From: Fodinicola feengrottensis
GTDB taxonomy: Bacteria; Actinomycetota; Actinomycetes; Mycobacteriales; HKI-0501
Assembly: GCF_010993775.1 (NCBI RefSeq)
Contig: NZ_WOTO01000065.1
Coordinates: forward strand, 1 to 52,051
Direction of reading: 5' to 3'
Length of the DNA stretch: 52,051 nt
Positions within the stretch are counted from its first letter, which is position 1. Each line of letters begins with the position of its first letter. The notes beneath the pieces are model-generated. The model was given only the letters and a program-made list of their open reading frames with translations. It searched no databases and was not told the DNA's origin. This document shows, piece after piece, positions 10,130 to 19,272 of this stretch. The position numbers and the translations under genes were made by a program.

Positions 10130-10916
10130 ATGCGCGTGCACGTGGTGTCGGATGTGCACGGGAACGCTGCCGCGCTGGCCAAGGCCGGTGACGGGGCGGA
10201 CGCCGTGTTCGTGCTGGGTGATCTGCTGGACGCCGTGGACTACCGGAATCCGCCGCCGGCGGGATCATGGGCAAGCTGTACGGCGCCGAGGGCACCGCTC
10301 GGTGGATCGAGCTGCGCACCGCCCGGCGGTTCGAGGAGGCGCGCGCCTTCAGCCGCACCCTGCTCGCCGAGGTCGCGGCCGCTCGGGACCTGGATCCGAA
10401 GGAGCTGTTGGCGGAGGCGATCCGGGCCAACTACGAGGCGGTTTTCGCCGCGATGCCGACACCGGCCTGGTGTACGTACGGCAACGTCGACGCGCGGAGT
10501 TCTGGTCGGACTACCTGCCCGAAGGCGTGCAGGTGGTCGACGGCGGCGTCGCGGAGATCGACGGCATCCGGGTCGGGTTCGTCGGCGGCGGGATCGGCGG
10601 CGGGCGCAGCAGCTATCCGTACTTGATGCCCGAAGACGACTACACGGCCAAGGTCGAGGCGCTCGGGCCGGTGGACGTGCTCTGCAGCCACATCCCGCCG
10701 GCGGCGCCGGAGCTCTGCTACGACACGGTGGCCCGCCGCTTTGAGAAGGGCAGCGAGGCGCTGCTGGCGGCGATCCGCGAGCATCAGCCGCGGGTGGCCC
10801 TGTTCGGTCACGTCCACCAGCCGCTGCAGCAGCGGATGCGGATCGGGCGTACCGAATGCGTCAACGTCGGCCACTTCCGGGAAACCCAGCTTCCCTACGC
10901 CCTCACCTGGTAACCG
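10130..10916 (+). CDS. calcineurin-like metallophosphoesterase, frameshifted
   Basis: The N-terminus MRVHVVSDVHGNAAAL holds the first metal motif (D-x-H) and FVLGDLLDAVDY the second (GD). The third (GN) is in CTYGNVD, and the late motifs are CSHIPPAA and LFGHVHQPLQQRM, giving the order of a class-I metallophosphoesterase. It ends VNVGHFRETQLPYALTW with a stop at about 10914. The frame goes from 2 to 1 near 10262 and from 1 to 3 near 10475. It is probably a soluble phosphodiesterase; the substrate is not predictable. The preceding gene ends 40 bases upstream. Confidence 0.75.
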
Positions 10917-11020
10917 GCGACGCTGAGTAGCCGAGCGGGGCGTGGGTTACGTGGGGTGGGCATGGCGGATGGAGAGCGCGGCGTTCGCGTACGCGGCCCG
11001 GTCGGATAACCTCTTTCGAT

Positions 11021-11453
11021 ATGGCAGAGTCGTCAACCCAGTCGCTGGTCGTGCAGGCACCGCCGGCGCAGGTGGCCGCGGTCGTCAGTGATTTCGAGGC
11101 CTACCCGGAATGGGTCAAGGCAACCAAGAGCGTCAAGGTGCTCTCGCGCTACGACGACGGCAGGGCGCAACAGGTCGAATTCGTGTTGGACGCGGGTGTT
11201 TTCAAGGACACCTACGTGCTCGAATACTCGTACGCGGATGACCGGGTCGACTGGCACCTGGTCCGTCCGTGGTGAGACGCAGAAAAGCCAGGTCGGCTCG
11301 TACGCTTTCGCGGCGACGGACGGTGGCACCGAGGTGACCTACAGCCTGGCTGTCGACCTGACCATCCCGATGCTCGGCATGTTCAAGCGCAAGGCCGAAA
11401 AGGTCATCATGGACACCGCTCTCAAGGAGTTGAAGAAGCGGGTCGAGGGGTGA
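11021..11453 (+). CDS. SRPBCC family cyclase/dehydrase-like protein, frameshifted
   Basis: About 144 residues: MAESSTQSLVVQAPPAQVAA, VVSDFEAYPEWVKATKSVKV, DTYVLEYSYADDRVDWHLV, then after a frame change near 11267 ETQKSQVGSYAFAATDGGTE and a long C-terminal helix ending ALKELKKRVEG. This is the START/Bet v1-like cyclase fold, often annotated as polyketide cyclase although most members are of unknown ligand. The stop TGA at 11451-11453 overlaps the GTG start of the next gene, so the two are probably co-translated. Confidence 0.75.
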
Positions 11454-12135
11454 CTCCCGTTGTTGTACGAGTCATGTCGTACAACGTTCGCGGCATGCGT
11501 GACGATTACGCCGCGCTGACCGCGGTTATTCGCGAGGCGCGGCCGCACGTGGTTTTCGTCCAGGAGTCGACGCTGCTGTTCCGGTGGCGGGCCCGGGCGG
11601 CTGATCTGGCCCGCCGCAGCGGGCTCGTCTACGTGTGCGGCGGTGGACACACCGGCGGTAACGTGATCTTGTCCTCGCTGGCCGCCAAGGTGCACGAGAC
11701 CCGCGAATTCCTGCTGCCGCTGCAAAAAGGCAAGCACCAACGGGGCGCGGCGATCGCGCGGTTGTCCGTACGTGAGCGGCAGTTCCTCGCGGTGGGGACG
11801 CACCTGAGCCTGTGGGACGAAGAGCGGGAAACCCAGGCCAGGTTGTTGAGCGAGCACATTCCGGCGGAGGTGCCGATGCTGCTGGGCGGCGACCTCAACG
11901 AGGTCCCCGGCGGGCCGGTGAGTCGGATTTTCGGGGCCAGGTGGCGCGATGTCGCGACTGTCGCGGAGCAAGGTGAGGCGAAGACGTACTCGACCTCTAC
12001 TACCCGCACCAGCGGCTCGACTACCTATGGGTGGATCCGCTGGTCACGGTGTCCGACTATCAGGTGATCGACACACCGCTGTCGCGCCGGGCCAGCGACC
12101 ATCTGCCGATCCTGGCTGAGCTGGCCCTCCGGTAG
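11450..12135 (+). CDS. endonuclease/exonuclease/phosphatase family protein, frameshifted
   Basis: A DNase-I-fold metal-dependent phosphoesterase. It begins VRVMSYNVRGMRDDYAAL (motif with Asn), continues PHVVFVQES (the metal-binding Glu), FLAVGTHLSLWDEERETQ (catalytic His) and MLLGGDLNEVPGGPVS (GDxN). The final motif, in another frame after a shift near 11985, is RRASDHLPILAELALR, containing the SDH triad residue. The stop TAG is at 12133-12135. The GTG start at 11450 overlaps the preceding stop. The substrate may be DNA, a phospholipid or a nucleotide and is undetermined. Confidence 0.75.
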
Positions 12136-12186
12136 ACCGCGACGACTCATCGCGCACGCGATGCGACATCGCGGCCTCGGTGAGAT

Positions 12187-12302
12187 CTAGCGGGCGAAGA
12201 TGCGCCGGATCCGGCGGCCGATAGTTGCGGTGTTCGGCGTCGGGCGGGTGGTCCGCCGGCGGGGGGGGGGTAGTTGGCGCTGAACGTGATCGGGGGCATC
12301 AT
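12187..12302 (-). CDS. possible small basic protein (~38 aa), frameshift in a G10 run
   Basis: On the minus strand an ATG at 12302 (or 12299) is preceded by a good GGGAGG ribosome-binding site. It reads MMPPITFSANYPPPP, then across the homopolymer TRPTPNTATIGRRIRRIFAR and a stop at 12187. The length is not divisible by three unless the G10/C10 run at 12271-12280 is miscounted by one. The Pro-rich start and Arg-rich end are plausible for a small actinobacterial protein. The product is not recognised and may not be real. Confidence 0.35.
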
Positions 12303-12416
12303 GGCTGGCTGTCCTCCCTGCTGAAGGCTGGTTCTCGCTGACAGGGACCACGATACCTGGATCGGTTCAGAAACGCATCGTGACGGCTCGCACAACGACT
12401 GCGTCACACGTACGGG

Positions 12417-12710
12417 TCAGTGCGCCTTCGCGGCCGGCCGGACCACCTGGACGGCGGCCAGCCAGCGCTCCAGCGGCAGCGACCGCCCCTTGCGGGCGTA
12501 CCATCGCGGCGTCGTTGAGCACGGAGTCGGGAGTGGAGCACAGCGCGGACATCTGCGGCCGGGCGTAGAACGCCGACCGGTCGTCCGCGTCGAACTCGGT
12601 GGAGTCGGTACGGGTGAGGGTGCACCACAGCACGAAAACCTCGGCCTCGCGGGGGTGTGCGGCGGGGCGGTCCTGGTGGGTGCGCTGGTCAGATCGATGG
12701 ATGCCGTCAT
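12417..12710 (-). CDS. hypothetical protein (~97 aa), probably with two compensating indels
   Basis: The frame from ATG 12710 is open to the stop at 12417, starting MTASIDLTSAPT and ending LPLERWLAAVQVVRPAAKAH. The middle of this frame is Pro/Arg/Thr-rich and unlikely. A neighbouring frame over the same stretch reads AEVFVLWCTLTRTDS, ADDRSAFYARPQMSALC and DSVLNDAAMV, which looks far more like protein. I infer two indels that cancel each other. No family recognised. It is followed by a DUF308-like operon on the same strand upstream. Confidence 0.45.
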   Translation of the reverse strand: MTASIDLTSAPTRTAPPHTPARPRFSCCGAPSPVPTPPSSTRTTGRRSTPGRRCPRCAPLPTPCSTTPRWYARKGRSLPLERWLAAVQVVRPAAKAH

Positions 12711-12858
12711 GTGAGCTTGCTTGGTACGCGGGACGAACCCGGTCGTACGCATAGCTGGTCACCTCCGCAGGAAAGCATCCTCGTACCAGACGACTCCCGC
12801 CATGCGGACAGGTAACACCTTGGCAAACGATCTGTCTCGATTGAGAAACGGTCGTCGC

Positions 12859-13693
12859 TCAGACCTTCGCGCCGTCGTCGAAGGGGTCCTCGTCGTCGCG
12901 GTCGCGCATCCGCCAGATGCCGATCGCGAAGCCGGTCACCACGCCGGCGAGGCCGAGCAGGACGACCAGCGTCTGGTTGATCGGCAGGATGGTGGGCCAG
13001 AAGAAGAGCACCAGGCCGACCGCGACCAGGCCGAGCGCGAGCGCGGTGTATTTGGTCAGTTTCGGCAGTGGCGGCGGGACCGGCGGCACATAGGTGTCCT
13101 CGCCGTCCGGGTCGCGGATCAGCTGGGACGGGTCGAACGCCACGTCCAGGCCGATGATCGGGGCGGGCTTGGCTGGCTTCGGCGGCTCAGGCTCCGGTTT
13201 CTCCAAGACCGGAGCCGCTTCGGGCTCGGCGGCCGCGGCCTGAGCCGACCCGGACTGCTCAGCGGTGTCGTCCCAGCCGGCCACGATCTGCGCCCACGCG
13301 GCCTCGACGTCCAGATTTGCCGCCGCTGGAGCGGACCGCGCCGCCGCTGCCGGCGGCGGGCGACTGGCCGGTGGCCGGCGGGGCGGCCTCGGCCGGTAGT
13401 GGGTCCGGCACGTTGTCCAGGTCCAGCCGGCCGATCAGCGCCCGGGCCTCCTCCACGTGCCGCTCGTCGACCCAGAGCCGGTCGGTCGGTCGGGACGGCA
13501 GCGTGGTCGTCGTACGAGTGATCGGGTGCAGGTCGGAGCTGGGCGCCAGGTAGGCGGCGATGCCGGCGAGGCCCAGAACATCCAGCAGGTGCTCGCCGAC
13601 CCGCGGGTCCACGTCGGCGGCCGGGGTGAACTTCGCCGCGTCGAGCCCGTTGTCGCGACGGCCGCGGGAGCCACCGGCGCCGGCCGGGCTCAC
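12859..13693 (-). CDS. DUF308-like membrane protein, frameshifted
   Basis: About 277 residues. The N-terminal half is soluble (DPRVGEHLLDVLGLAGIAA, LWVDERHVEEARALIGRLDL) followed by a long Ala/Pro/Glu-rich linker. The C-terminal part has two membrane helices, YTALALGLVAVGLVLFFW and NQTLVVLLGLAGVVTGFAIG, and an acidic tail RDRDDEDPFDDGAKV. The frame changes near 13310, where AAANLDVEAAWAQIVAGWDD joins the halves. The GTG start at 13693 overlaps the stop of the alpha/beta hydrolase gene (GTGA), so the pair is probably co-translated. Function unknown. Confidence 0.65.
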
Positions 13694-14481
13694 GAGGAGG
13701 CCCCGGCGAACTCAGTGCCGAGCTTGCGGGTGAACTCGGCGCTGCCGGCGAAAATCGTCTCGGCGTCGTTGTCCAGGGTCGCGACGTGATAACTGTCCTT
13801 CAGCACCACCTCGGTGACGTTCTCCGAGCGGACGCCGTCCAGCAGGAGCTGTGAATTCACGCTTTCCACGACGTGGTCGATCTGGCTGCGGTAGAGCAGC
13901 ACCGGCGAGGTGACCTTGGGCAACTCGGTACGGGCCAGCCGCCACAGGTGCGAGAGCGAGTTCGCGGCTCGCAACGGAGTCCGGGCGTACGCCAGCTCCT
14001 TGACCCCGGGTTTCTTGATGTCGCTGCCGATCCCGGCCACCGAGCCGACCACCTGGGACAGCACCGGGAGGAACTTCGCGTCCTTGCGCAGCGTGGTCAG
14101 CGACGGGTTGACCAGCACGATCCCGGCCACCTCGGTGGGCCGCTGCTCGGCCAGCCGGATGGTCAGCGTGCCGCCCATCGACAGGCCCATCACCACGACC
14201 ACCGCGAAGCGGTCCAGCATCGCGTCGAACGCGCGCTCCAGCTCCCCGTACCAGTCTTCCCAGCGAGTCGCGTTCAGGTCCTGCCAGCGGGTGCCGTGGC
14301 CGGGCAGCCGCGGGCAGCGGACCGGGAAACCGGCCGTCGCGAGCGCCTCGCCCCAGGGCCGCATGCTCTGCGGGCTGCCGGTGAAGCCATGGCACAACAC
14401 CACCCCCGCGAGGGCGTCGCCCGGCCCGTCCGGCTCGAGCACGAAAGGCTCAGCCCCGGGCAACACCGACACCAGAACCAC
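13690..14481 (-). CDS. alpha/beta hydrolase (carboxylesterase/monoacylglycerol-lipase type)
   Basis: An intact 263-residue serine hydrolase. The oxyanion region is CHGFTGSPQSMRPWG, the nucleophile elbow is GLSMGG, the acid is probably the Asp of YRSQIDHVVE, and the catalytic His is in KDSYHVATLDND. This pattern matches Est30-like carboxylesterases, which cleave short or medium acyl esters such as monoacylglycerols. No signal peptide, so it is cytosolic. GTG 14481 is the only start that keeps the normal N-terminus. Its stop overlaps the DUF308-like gene start. Confidence 0.88.
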   Translation of the reverse strand: MVLVSVLPGAEPFVLEPDGPGDALAGVVLCHGFTGSPQSMRPWGEALATAGFPVRCPRLPGHGTRWQDLNATRWEDWYGELERAFDAMLDRFAVVVVMGLSMGGTLTIRLAEQRPTEVAGIVLVNPSLTTLRKDAKFLPVLSQVVGSVAGIGSDIKKPGVKELAYARTPLRAANSLSHLWRLARTELPKVTSPVLLYRSQIDHVVESVNSQLLLDGVRSENVTEVVLKDSYHVATLDNDAETIFAGSAEFTRKLGTEFAGASS

Positions 14482-14857
14482 CCCTTTCCCAGCCGCTCGT
14501 GGGAACTATCGTGACACGTCGCCAACCGGTTCGGCGAACAGTTCCGTATCCACCGACCGGATAGGAATCCCTGCACAGAACAGGCTAATTGGTCGTAGCG
14601 GGACACTTCCGGCGGGCGTACGAGTGGATGCCGCGCGGCTGCGGGGGCTGGGACCTTGCGGGCGCCGACTGGACGGAGATGGCTGCGGGGGGGGTGGTGG
14701 GTGGCTTGGTGAATCCTGCCCGGAGTCCGTCCCGTCGAGTCGGGCCGGCGTTGAGTGTCGGGTGCCGTTGGGTGGGGTGTCGCTCGTACTCACCGGAAGG
14801 CCGTTGACCGGCCTGGTTAGGGGCGGTGGGCGCTGGGGACCGGAATCCTCGGCTACC

Positions 14858-14908
14858 AGTGGCTCGGCAGGCCCGCCCCAAAAACCGGGGCGGGCCTGCC
14901 GAGCCACT
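14858..14908. terminator. perfect 22-bp stem hairpin (bidirectional terminator or repeat)
   Basis: Two perfectly complementary 22-base arms at 14858-14879 (starting AGTGGCTCGGCAGG) and 14887-14908, with a 7-base loop AAAAACC. There is no T-tract on either side, so it would be an actinomycete-type U-less terminator or a palindromic repeat. It lies in the gene-free stretch 14482-15030, which shows no other convincing feature. Confidence 0.6.
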
Positions 14909-15030
14909 ACTGCCAACGATCCAGTAACTCTGTGTCTTCTGGTGCCTTCGGCGCGGCGCGCTCGACTACGGCTACGAGTGTCGACCGTCGCAGGGGGACA
15001 CATCATCGGCCTGGCGGCCGATGGGCGCGG

Positions 15031-15333
15031 GCGCGGGGCTGGGTTTGAGAGAAGTTGCCCACTTCAGTGCTGAGGTGCGGCGCGGGGCTGGGTTTGAGAG
15101 AAGTTGCCCACTTCAGTGCTGGGGTGCGGCGCGGGGTTCGGTTTGAGAGAGGTTGGCGCACTTCAGTGCTGAGGGGAGGGGCGCGGGGTTGGGTTTTTAG
15201 GGAAGCTGGGCCACTTCGGTGCTGAGGTGCGGCACGGGGTTGGGTTTGAGGGAGGTTGGCCCACTTCGGTGCGGGAAGAGCTGGCGCGGGGCTGGGTTTG
15301 AGAGAAACTGGCCACTGGCGAGGCTGGGGGGTG
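15031..15333. repeat. six tandem ~51-bp repeats upstream of plsC
   Basis: Units start at 15031, 15080, 15129, 15181, 15232 and 15284, so the period is 49-52 bp. Each unit opens with GCGCGGGGYTGGGTTTG (GCACGGGG in the fifth) and has CACTTCRGTGC about 25 bases later. The first two units are nearly identical; the later ones drift. The open minus-strand frame is a product of the period being near 51 and shows no ribosome-binding site or family. The array ends about 90 bases before plsC. Probably non-coding. Confidence 0.8.
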
Positions 15334-15425
15334 TACGAACAGTTATTGCGGCGGTGCGCGTTGTTCAATGGCGGTCGCGTCCGTAGGCTCTAGGCCTTCA
15401 GCGTGGCGGAAGGGCGGGACGCGAG

Positions 15426-16157
15426 TTGTTCTACTGGCTCTGCAAGCACATCCTGCTGGGTCCGCTGCTTCGGCTGCTGTTCCGGCCCCAGGTGGAGGGG
15501 CTGGAGAACGTGCCAGCGGACGGGTCGGCGATTCTGGCCAGCAACCACCTGTCGTTCGTGGACTCGTTGTTCCTGCCGCTGGTGGTGTCGCGGAAGGTGA
15601 CTTTTCCCGCCAAAGCGGAATATTTCACCGCCCCTGGCTTCAAGGGCTTCCTGAGCAAGCTGTTCTTCACCGCGGCTGGGCAGATCCCGATCGACCGCGG
15701 GTCCGGCTCGGCCGCGAAGGCCACCCTCGAGACGCTCAAGGGGCTGCTGAAAGACGGCGACCTGGTCGGCATCTACCCGGAGGGCACCCGGTCGCCGGAC
15801 GGGCGGCTCTACCGCGGCAAGACCGGGGTGGCCCGGCTGGTGCTGGAGTCGGGTGCGCCAGTGGTGCCGTGCGCGCTGCTGAACACCAACCAGATCCAGC
15901 CGCTGGGCGCCAAGATGCTCAAGATCATGCGGGTCCGGATCCGGATCGGGAAGCCGCTGGACTTCAGCCGCTACGCGGGCATGGAGCGCGACCGGCTGGT
16001 CGCGCGGTCGGTGACCGACGAGATCATGTACGAGATCATGTCGATGTCCGGTCAGCCGTATGTGGACATGTACGGCTCCAAGGCCAAGGCCCTGCTGGAG
16101 AAGGAGTCGGCGGCCGCCGCCACCGAGGAGAAAACCCCGGTGACGGCGGCGGCGTGA
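15426..16157 (+). CDS. plsC: 1-acyl-sn-glycerol-3-phosphate acyltransferase (PlsC)
   Basis: An intact 243-residue membrane-associated acyltransferase that makes phosphatidic acid from lysophosphatidic acid. Motif I is NHLSFVD, motif II follows with GQIPIDRGSG, motif III is IYPEGTRSPDG and motif IV APVVPCALL. The start is a TTG at 15426 (LFYWLCKHILLGPLLRLLF), giving the usual amphipathic N-terminus; no better ATG or GTG exists nearby. The stop overlaps the GTG of the macS-like gene, as in other actinobacteria where plsC is next to macSR. Confidence 0.88.
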   Translation: MFYWLCKHILLGPLLRLLFRPQVEGLENVPADGSAILASNHLSFVDSLFLPLVVSRKVTFPAKAEYFTAPGFKGFLSKLFFTAAGQIPIDRGSGSAAKATLETLKGLLKDGDLVGIYPEGTRSPDGRLYRGKTGVARLVLESGAPVVPCALLNTNQIQPLGAKMLKIMRVRIRIGKPLDFSRYAGMERDRLVARSVTDEIMYEIMSMSGQPYVDMYGSKAKALLEKESAAAATEEKTPVTAAA

Positions 16158-17340
16158 GCACGCTGCGGCGGATCGTTCCGTCCGGGCTCGCCGACCGCTC
16201 GGTGCATCCGCTGGGCCTGGAGCTGTCGCTGTGGCGGGCGGTCACCGTCTACCGGGTGATCACGCTGGTGCTGGCGGTCGCGATCAACACCACGCCGCTG
16301 GGCAACCGCTCCGAACCGGCCTCGCTGCCGTGGGTGATCGGCGTACTCGCCGCGATGACCGCCTGGACCGCGGTGGCCGTGGTTTTGACCTGGGGACGCC
16401 GGCCACGGTGGTGGATGCTGGCCGCGGACATGGCGATCGCGGGTGGCGCGTTGCTCCTGTCGATCCCGGCGGTCGGCTGGCAGCAGCTGCACGGCCGGCG
16501 GCGCCGGCACCGTCCCGGGCATCTGGGTGGCGTCCGCGATCCTGTCGTGGGCGCTGGCCGGCGGCGTCCGGTCCGGCATCGTGGCGGCGACGGTCATCAG
16601 CGCGCTGAACATCGTGCTGCACGGCTGGGCACCAGGCGCGGTGGCCGACAACGTCGTGCTGGCATACCTGGCTGGGGTAGTGGTCGGGTACGCCGGCCGG
16701 CTGGTCCGGCGGGCCGAGCAGGCGTTGGCCGACGCGGTACGGCTGCAGGCGGCTACCGCCGAGCGTGAACGGCTCGCCCGGCACATTCACGACGGCGTGC
16801 TGCAGGTCCTCGCGCTGGTCAGCCGGCGCGGCGATCAGCTCGGCGGGGATGCCGGCCAGCTGGGTGTGCTGGCCGGCGAGCAGGAAGCGGCGTTGCGGGC
16901 GCTCATCGTGTCCGGTCCCGCCGACCTGGACACCGCGAGCGGGGAACGGGACCTGCGTGAGGCGCTCGCGGACGTGGCCTCGGCGCGTACGGTCACGCTG
17001 TCCACCCCCCGGCCGGAGCCGTGCCGGTGCCGGCTCGTACGGCCGCGGAGATCGCCGACGCTGTCCGGGCGGCGCTGGACAACGTACGCAAGCACGTAGG
17101 CGCCGATGCGCCCGCTTGGCTGCTGGTAGAGGACACCGGCGACGAGGTTGTGGTGACTGTCCGGGACGACGGCCCGGGCATCCCCGCCGGCCGGTTGGAG
17201 CAGGCGGTCGCCGGCGGCGCCGGCTCGGCGTCGAGCAGTCCATTCGTGGCCGGATCCGGGATCTGGGTGGCTCGGTGTCGGTGGTGTCCGCGCCAGGGGA
17301 GGGGACGGAGGTCGAGCTTCGTGTCCCCAAGGGCCCCTGA
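16154..17340 (+). CDS. macS: MacS-family sensor histidine kinase, copy 1, frameshifted
   Basis: Starts VSTLRRIVPSGLADRS and has about four to five membrane helices (ITLVLAVAINTTPLG, WVIGVLAAMTAWTAVAVVL, MLAADMAIAGGALLLSI, GIVAATVISALNIVL). The phospho-acceptor box is RLARHIHDGVLQVLALVS. The catalytic domain shows ALDNVRKHVGADAPAWLL (N box), VRDDGPGIPAGRLEQA and GGSVSVVSAPGEGTEVELRV. Frames change near 16490, 17010 and 17215. GTG 16154 overlaps the plsC stop. MacS works with MacR in Streptomyces development and antibiotic production; here a second copy follows immediately. Confidence 0.78.
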
Positions 17341-17349
17341 CCGTCCACA

Positions 17350-18519
17350 GTGGACAACCGGCCGGCTGGTCCGGAGCGTACGACCGGCCCTGCGCTCGCG
17401 CCGGCCCGGTGAACTGGAAGCCTCGCTGTGGCGCGCGGTGGCGGCTTTTCGCGTTCTCGCGCTGATCCCGGCGGCGATCAGCGGGGCGTCGCTGGTCACC
17501 GGCGCGGTGACCGGCGGCTGGGTGCTCAGCGGATTGCTGATCATGACCGGCTGGACGGTGGTCGCGGCCGCGTTGACGAACCGGCGCGGCTCCCGGCGGA
17601 CCATCGCGAGCGGCGATCTGGTGGTCGCGATAGTGGTGACGCTGATGTCCGTACCGGCGGCCGGTTGGCAGTTCCCGTACGAACATTCCCAGCCGCTCGC
17701 GGGCCTGTGGGTCGGTTGCGCGGGGCTGTCCTGGGCGTTGTCGGACGGTGCGCTCGCCGGCGTGATCGTGGTCGGCGTCAACCTGCTGCCGAACATCCTG
17801 ATCCGCGGCGATCCGACGCCGGGCACGCTGGAGGCCACCGTCCTCTACCTGCTGGCGGCCGGGGTCGTCGGCTACGCGGTGGGCTTGGTCCGGGAAGCCG
17901 AGCAGGCCTTCGCCGAGGGCGTACGGCTGCAGGCGGCCACCGCCGAGCGGGAACGGCTGGCCCGCGAGGTGCACGACGGGGTCCTGCAGGTTTTGGCTTT
18001 GATGAGCCGAAAAGGCGAGCAATATGGCGGTGAGCTGGCGGACCTTGGCCGGCTCGCTGGTGAGCAGGAGAGCGCGTTGCGCAAGCTCGTACAGTCGCGG
18101 CCAGTGGCCGAACCGGCCTCCGGGACCGCGGACCTGAAGGAGCTGCTGGTCGAGCTGATGTGGTCGTCGGCGATCCACCTCGCCGCGCCGCGCCGGCCGC
18201 GCCGGTGAGGTTGCCGGCCGCGGTCGCCGAACAGGTCGTCGCGGCCGTGGCGGCGGCGCTGGACAACGTCCGCGAACATGTCGGGGAGCAGGCGCCGGCA
18301 TGGCTGCTGATCGAGGATCTGGGTTTCGAGGTGATCGTGACCGTACGAGATGACGGTCCCGGCATCGCTGCGGGCCGGCTCGAAAGGGCGCTCCGGGATG
18401 GCCGGCTGGGCGTCGCGCAGTCGATTCGCGGCCGGGTCACTCAGCTGGGCGGTACGGTCGAGATAGTTTCGGCGCCAGGCCAAGGGACGGAGGTCGAGCT
18501 GCGTGTCCCACGCGAGTGA
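17350..18519 (+). CDS. MacS-family sensor histidine kinase, copy 2, frameshifted
   Basis: A paralogue of the preceding kinase with the same plan. It opens with LEASLWRAVAAFRVLALIPA and membrane helices including LLIMTGWTVVAAALTN, VVAIVVTLMSVPAAGW and ATVLYLLAAGVVGYAVGLV. The phospho-acceptor box is RLAREVHDGVLQVLALMS. After a frame change near 18180 come ALDNVREHVGEQAPAWLLIE, VRDDGPGIAAGRLERA and GTEVELRVPRE. The start is uncertain: GTG 17350 is the first candidate but requires an indel near 17400. The MacR-like regulator begins at or inside the stop, so this copy is the one coupled to it. Confidence 0.75.
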
Positions 18520-19168
18520 GGTGGTCACCGTGATGGTGGTCGACGACCATCCACTGTGGACGGACGCGGTCGAGCGCGACCTGCAGGCCGCCGGGTTCTC
18601 GGTGGTGGCCACCGCGGCAGACGGCGATGAGGCGATCCGCCGGGCACTGGCCACCCGGCCGGACGTGGTGCTGATGGACCTGCAACTGCCCACGGTGTCC
18701 GGCGTGGAGGCCACCCGGGCGATTCGGGAAGCCTTGCCGGACACCAAAATCCTGGTGCTCTCGGCCAGCGGCGAGCAACAGGACGTGCTGGACGCGGTGA
18801 AGGCCGGCGCGCTCGGATACCTGTTGAAATCGGCCCGTGCGGAGGAGCTCTACGAAGCCGTCCGGCGGACGGCCGCCGGCCAGGCCAGCTTCACGCCGGG
18901 CCTGGCCGGCCTGCTGCTGGGCGAATACCGGCGGCTGGCGACCGAACCGGCCAAGCCGGAGCGGCCCGAGCTGACCGAGCGTGAGCTGGAGGTCCTGCGG
19001 CTGATCGCGAAGGGCATGACCGCTAAACAGGTCGCCACCCGACTCGTACTTTCCCACCGTACGGTCCAAAACCACGTTCAGAACGCGATGGGCAAGCTGC
19101 AGGTGCACAACCGCGCCGAGCTCGTTCGCTATGCCATCGAGACCGGCCTGGACACCGAGTCCTCATAG
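18503..19168 (+). CDS. macR: MacR-like LuxR-family response regulator
   Basis: An intact regulator of about 221 residues (or 215 from the alternative GTG at 18521). The receiver has VMVVDDHPLWTDAVE, the phospho-acceptor in VVLMDLQLPTVSGVEA and the Lys in GYLLKSARAEEL. The DNA-binding domain reads LTERELEVLRLIAKGMTAKQ and SHRTVQNHVQNAMGKLQVHN. It is directly coupled to the second MacS-like kinase and lies just before the exoribonuclease and pfkA genes, the same order as macRS near pfkA in Streptomyces. Ends with TAG at 19166-19168. Confidence 0.88.
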   Translation: MSHASEVVTVMVVDDHPLWTDAVERDLQAAGFSVVATAADGDEAIRRALATRPDVVLMDLQLPTVSGVEATRAIREALPDTKILVLSASGEQQDVLDAVKAGALGYLLKSARAEELYEAVRRTAAGQASFTPGLAGLLLGEYRRLATEPAKPERPELTERELEVLRLIAKGMTAKQVATRLVLSHRTVQNHVQNAMGKLQVHNRAELVRYAIETGLDTESS

Positions 19169-19272
19169 GACTTCCGCTGTCGACATCAGCGAAGACGTCG
19201 AGTTCGCGAGGGTGGGCGGGAGGAGCGACAGCGGGGTCGTTACGGTGAGTGCATGGCTGCGAGAGTTGCTCT

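Noticed and set aside
15031..15333. CRISPR array
   Set aside because: The units are continuous tandem repeats with no unique spacers and no cas genes nearby.
15003..15368. Open minus-strand frame encoding a 17-residue repeat protein
   Set aside because: The open frame follows from the ~51-bp tandem repeat; no ribosome-binding site, and unit lengths of 49 and 52 break a true codon period.
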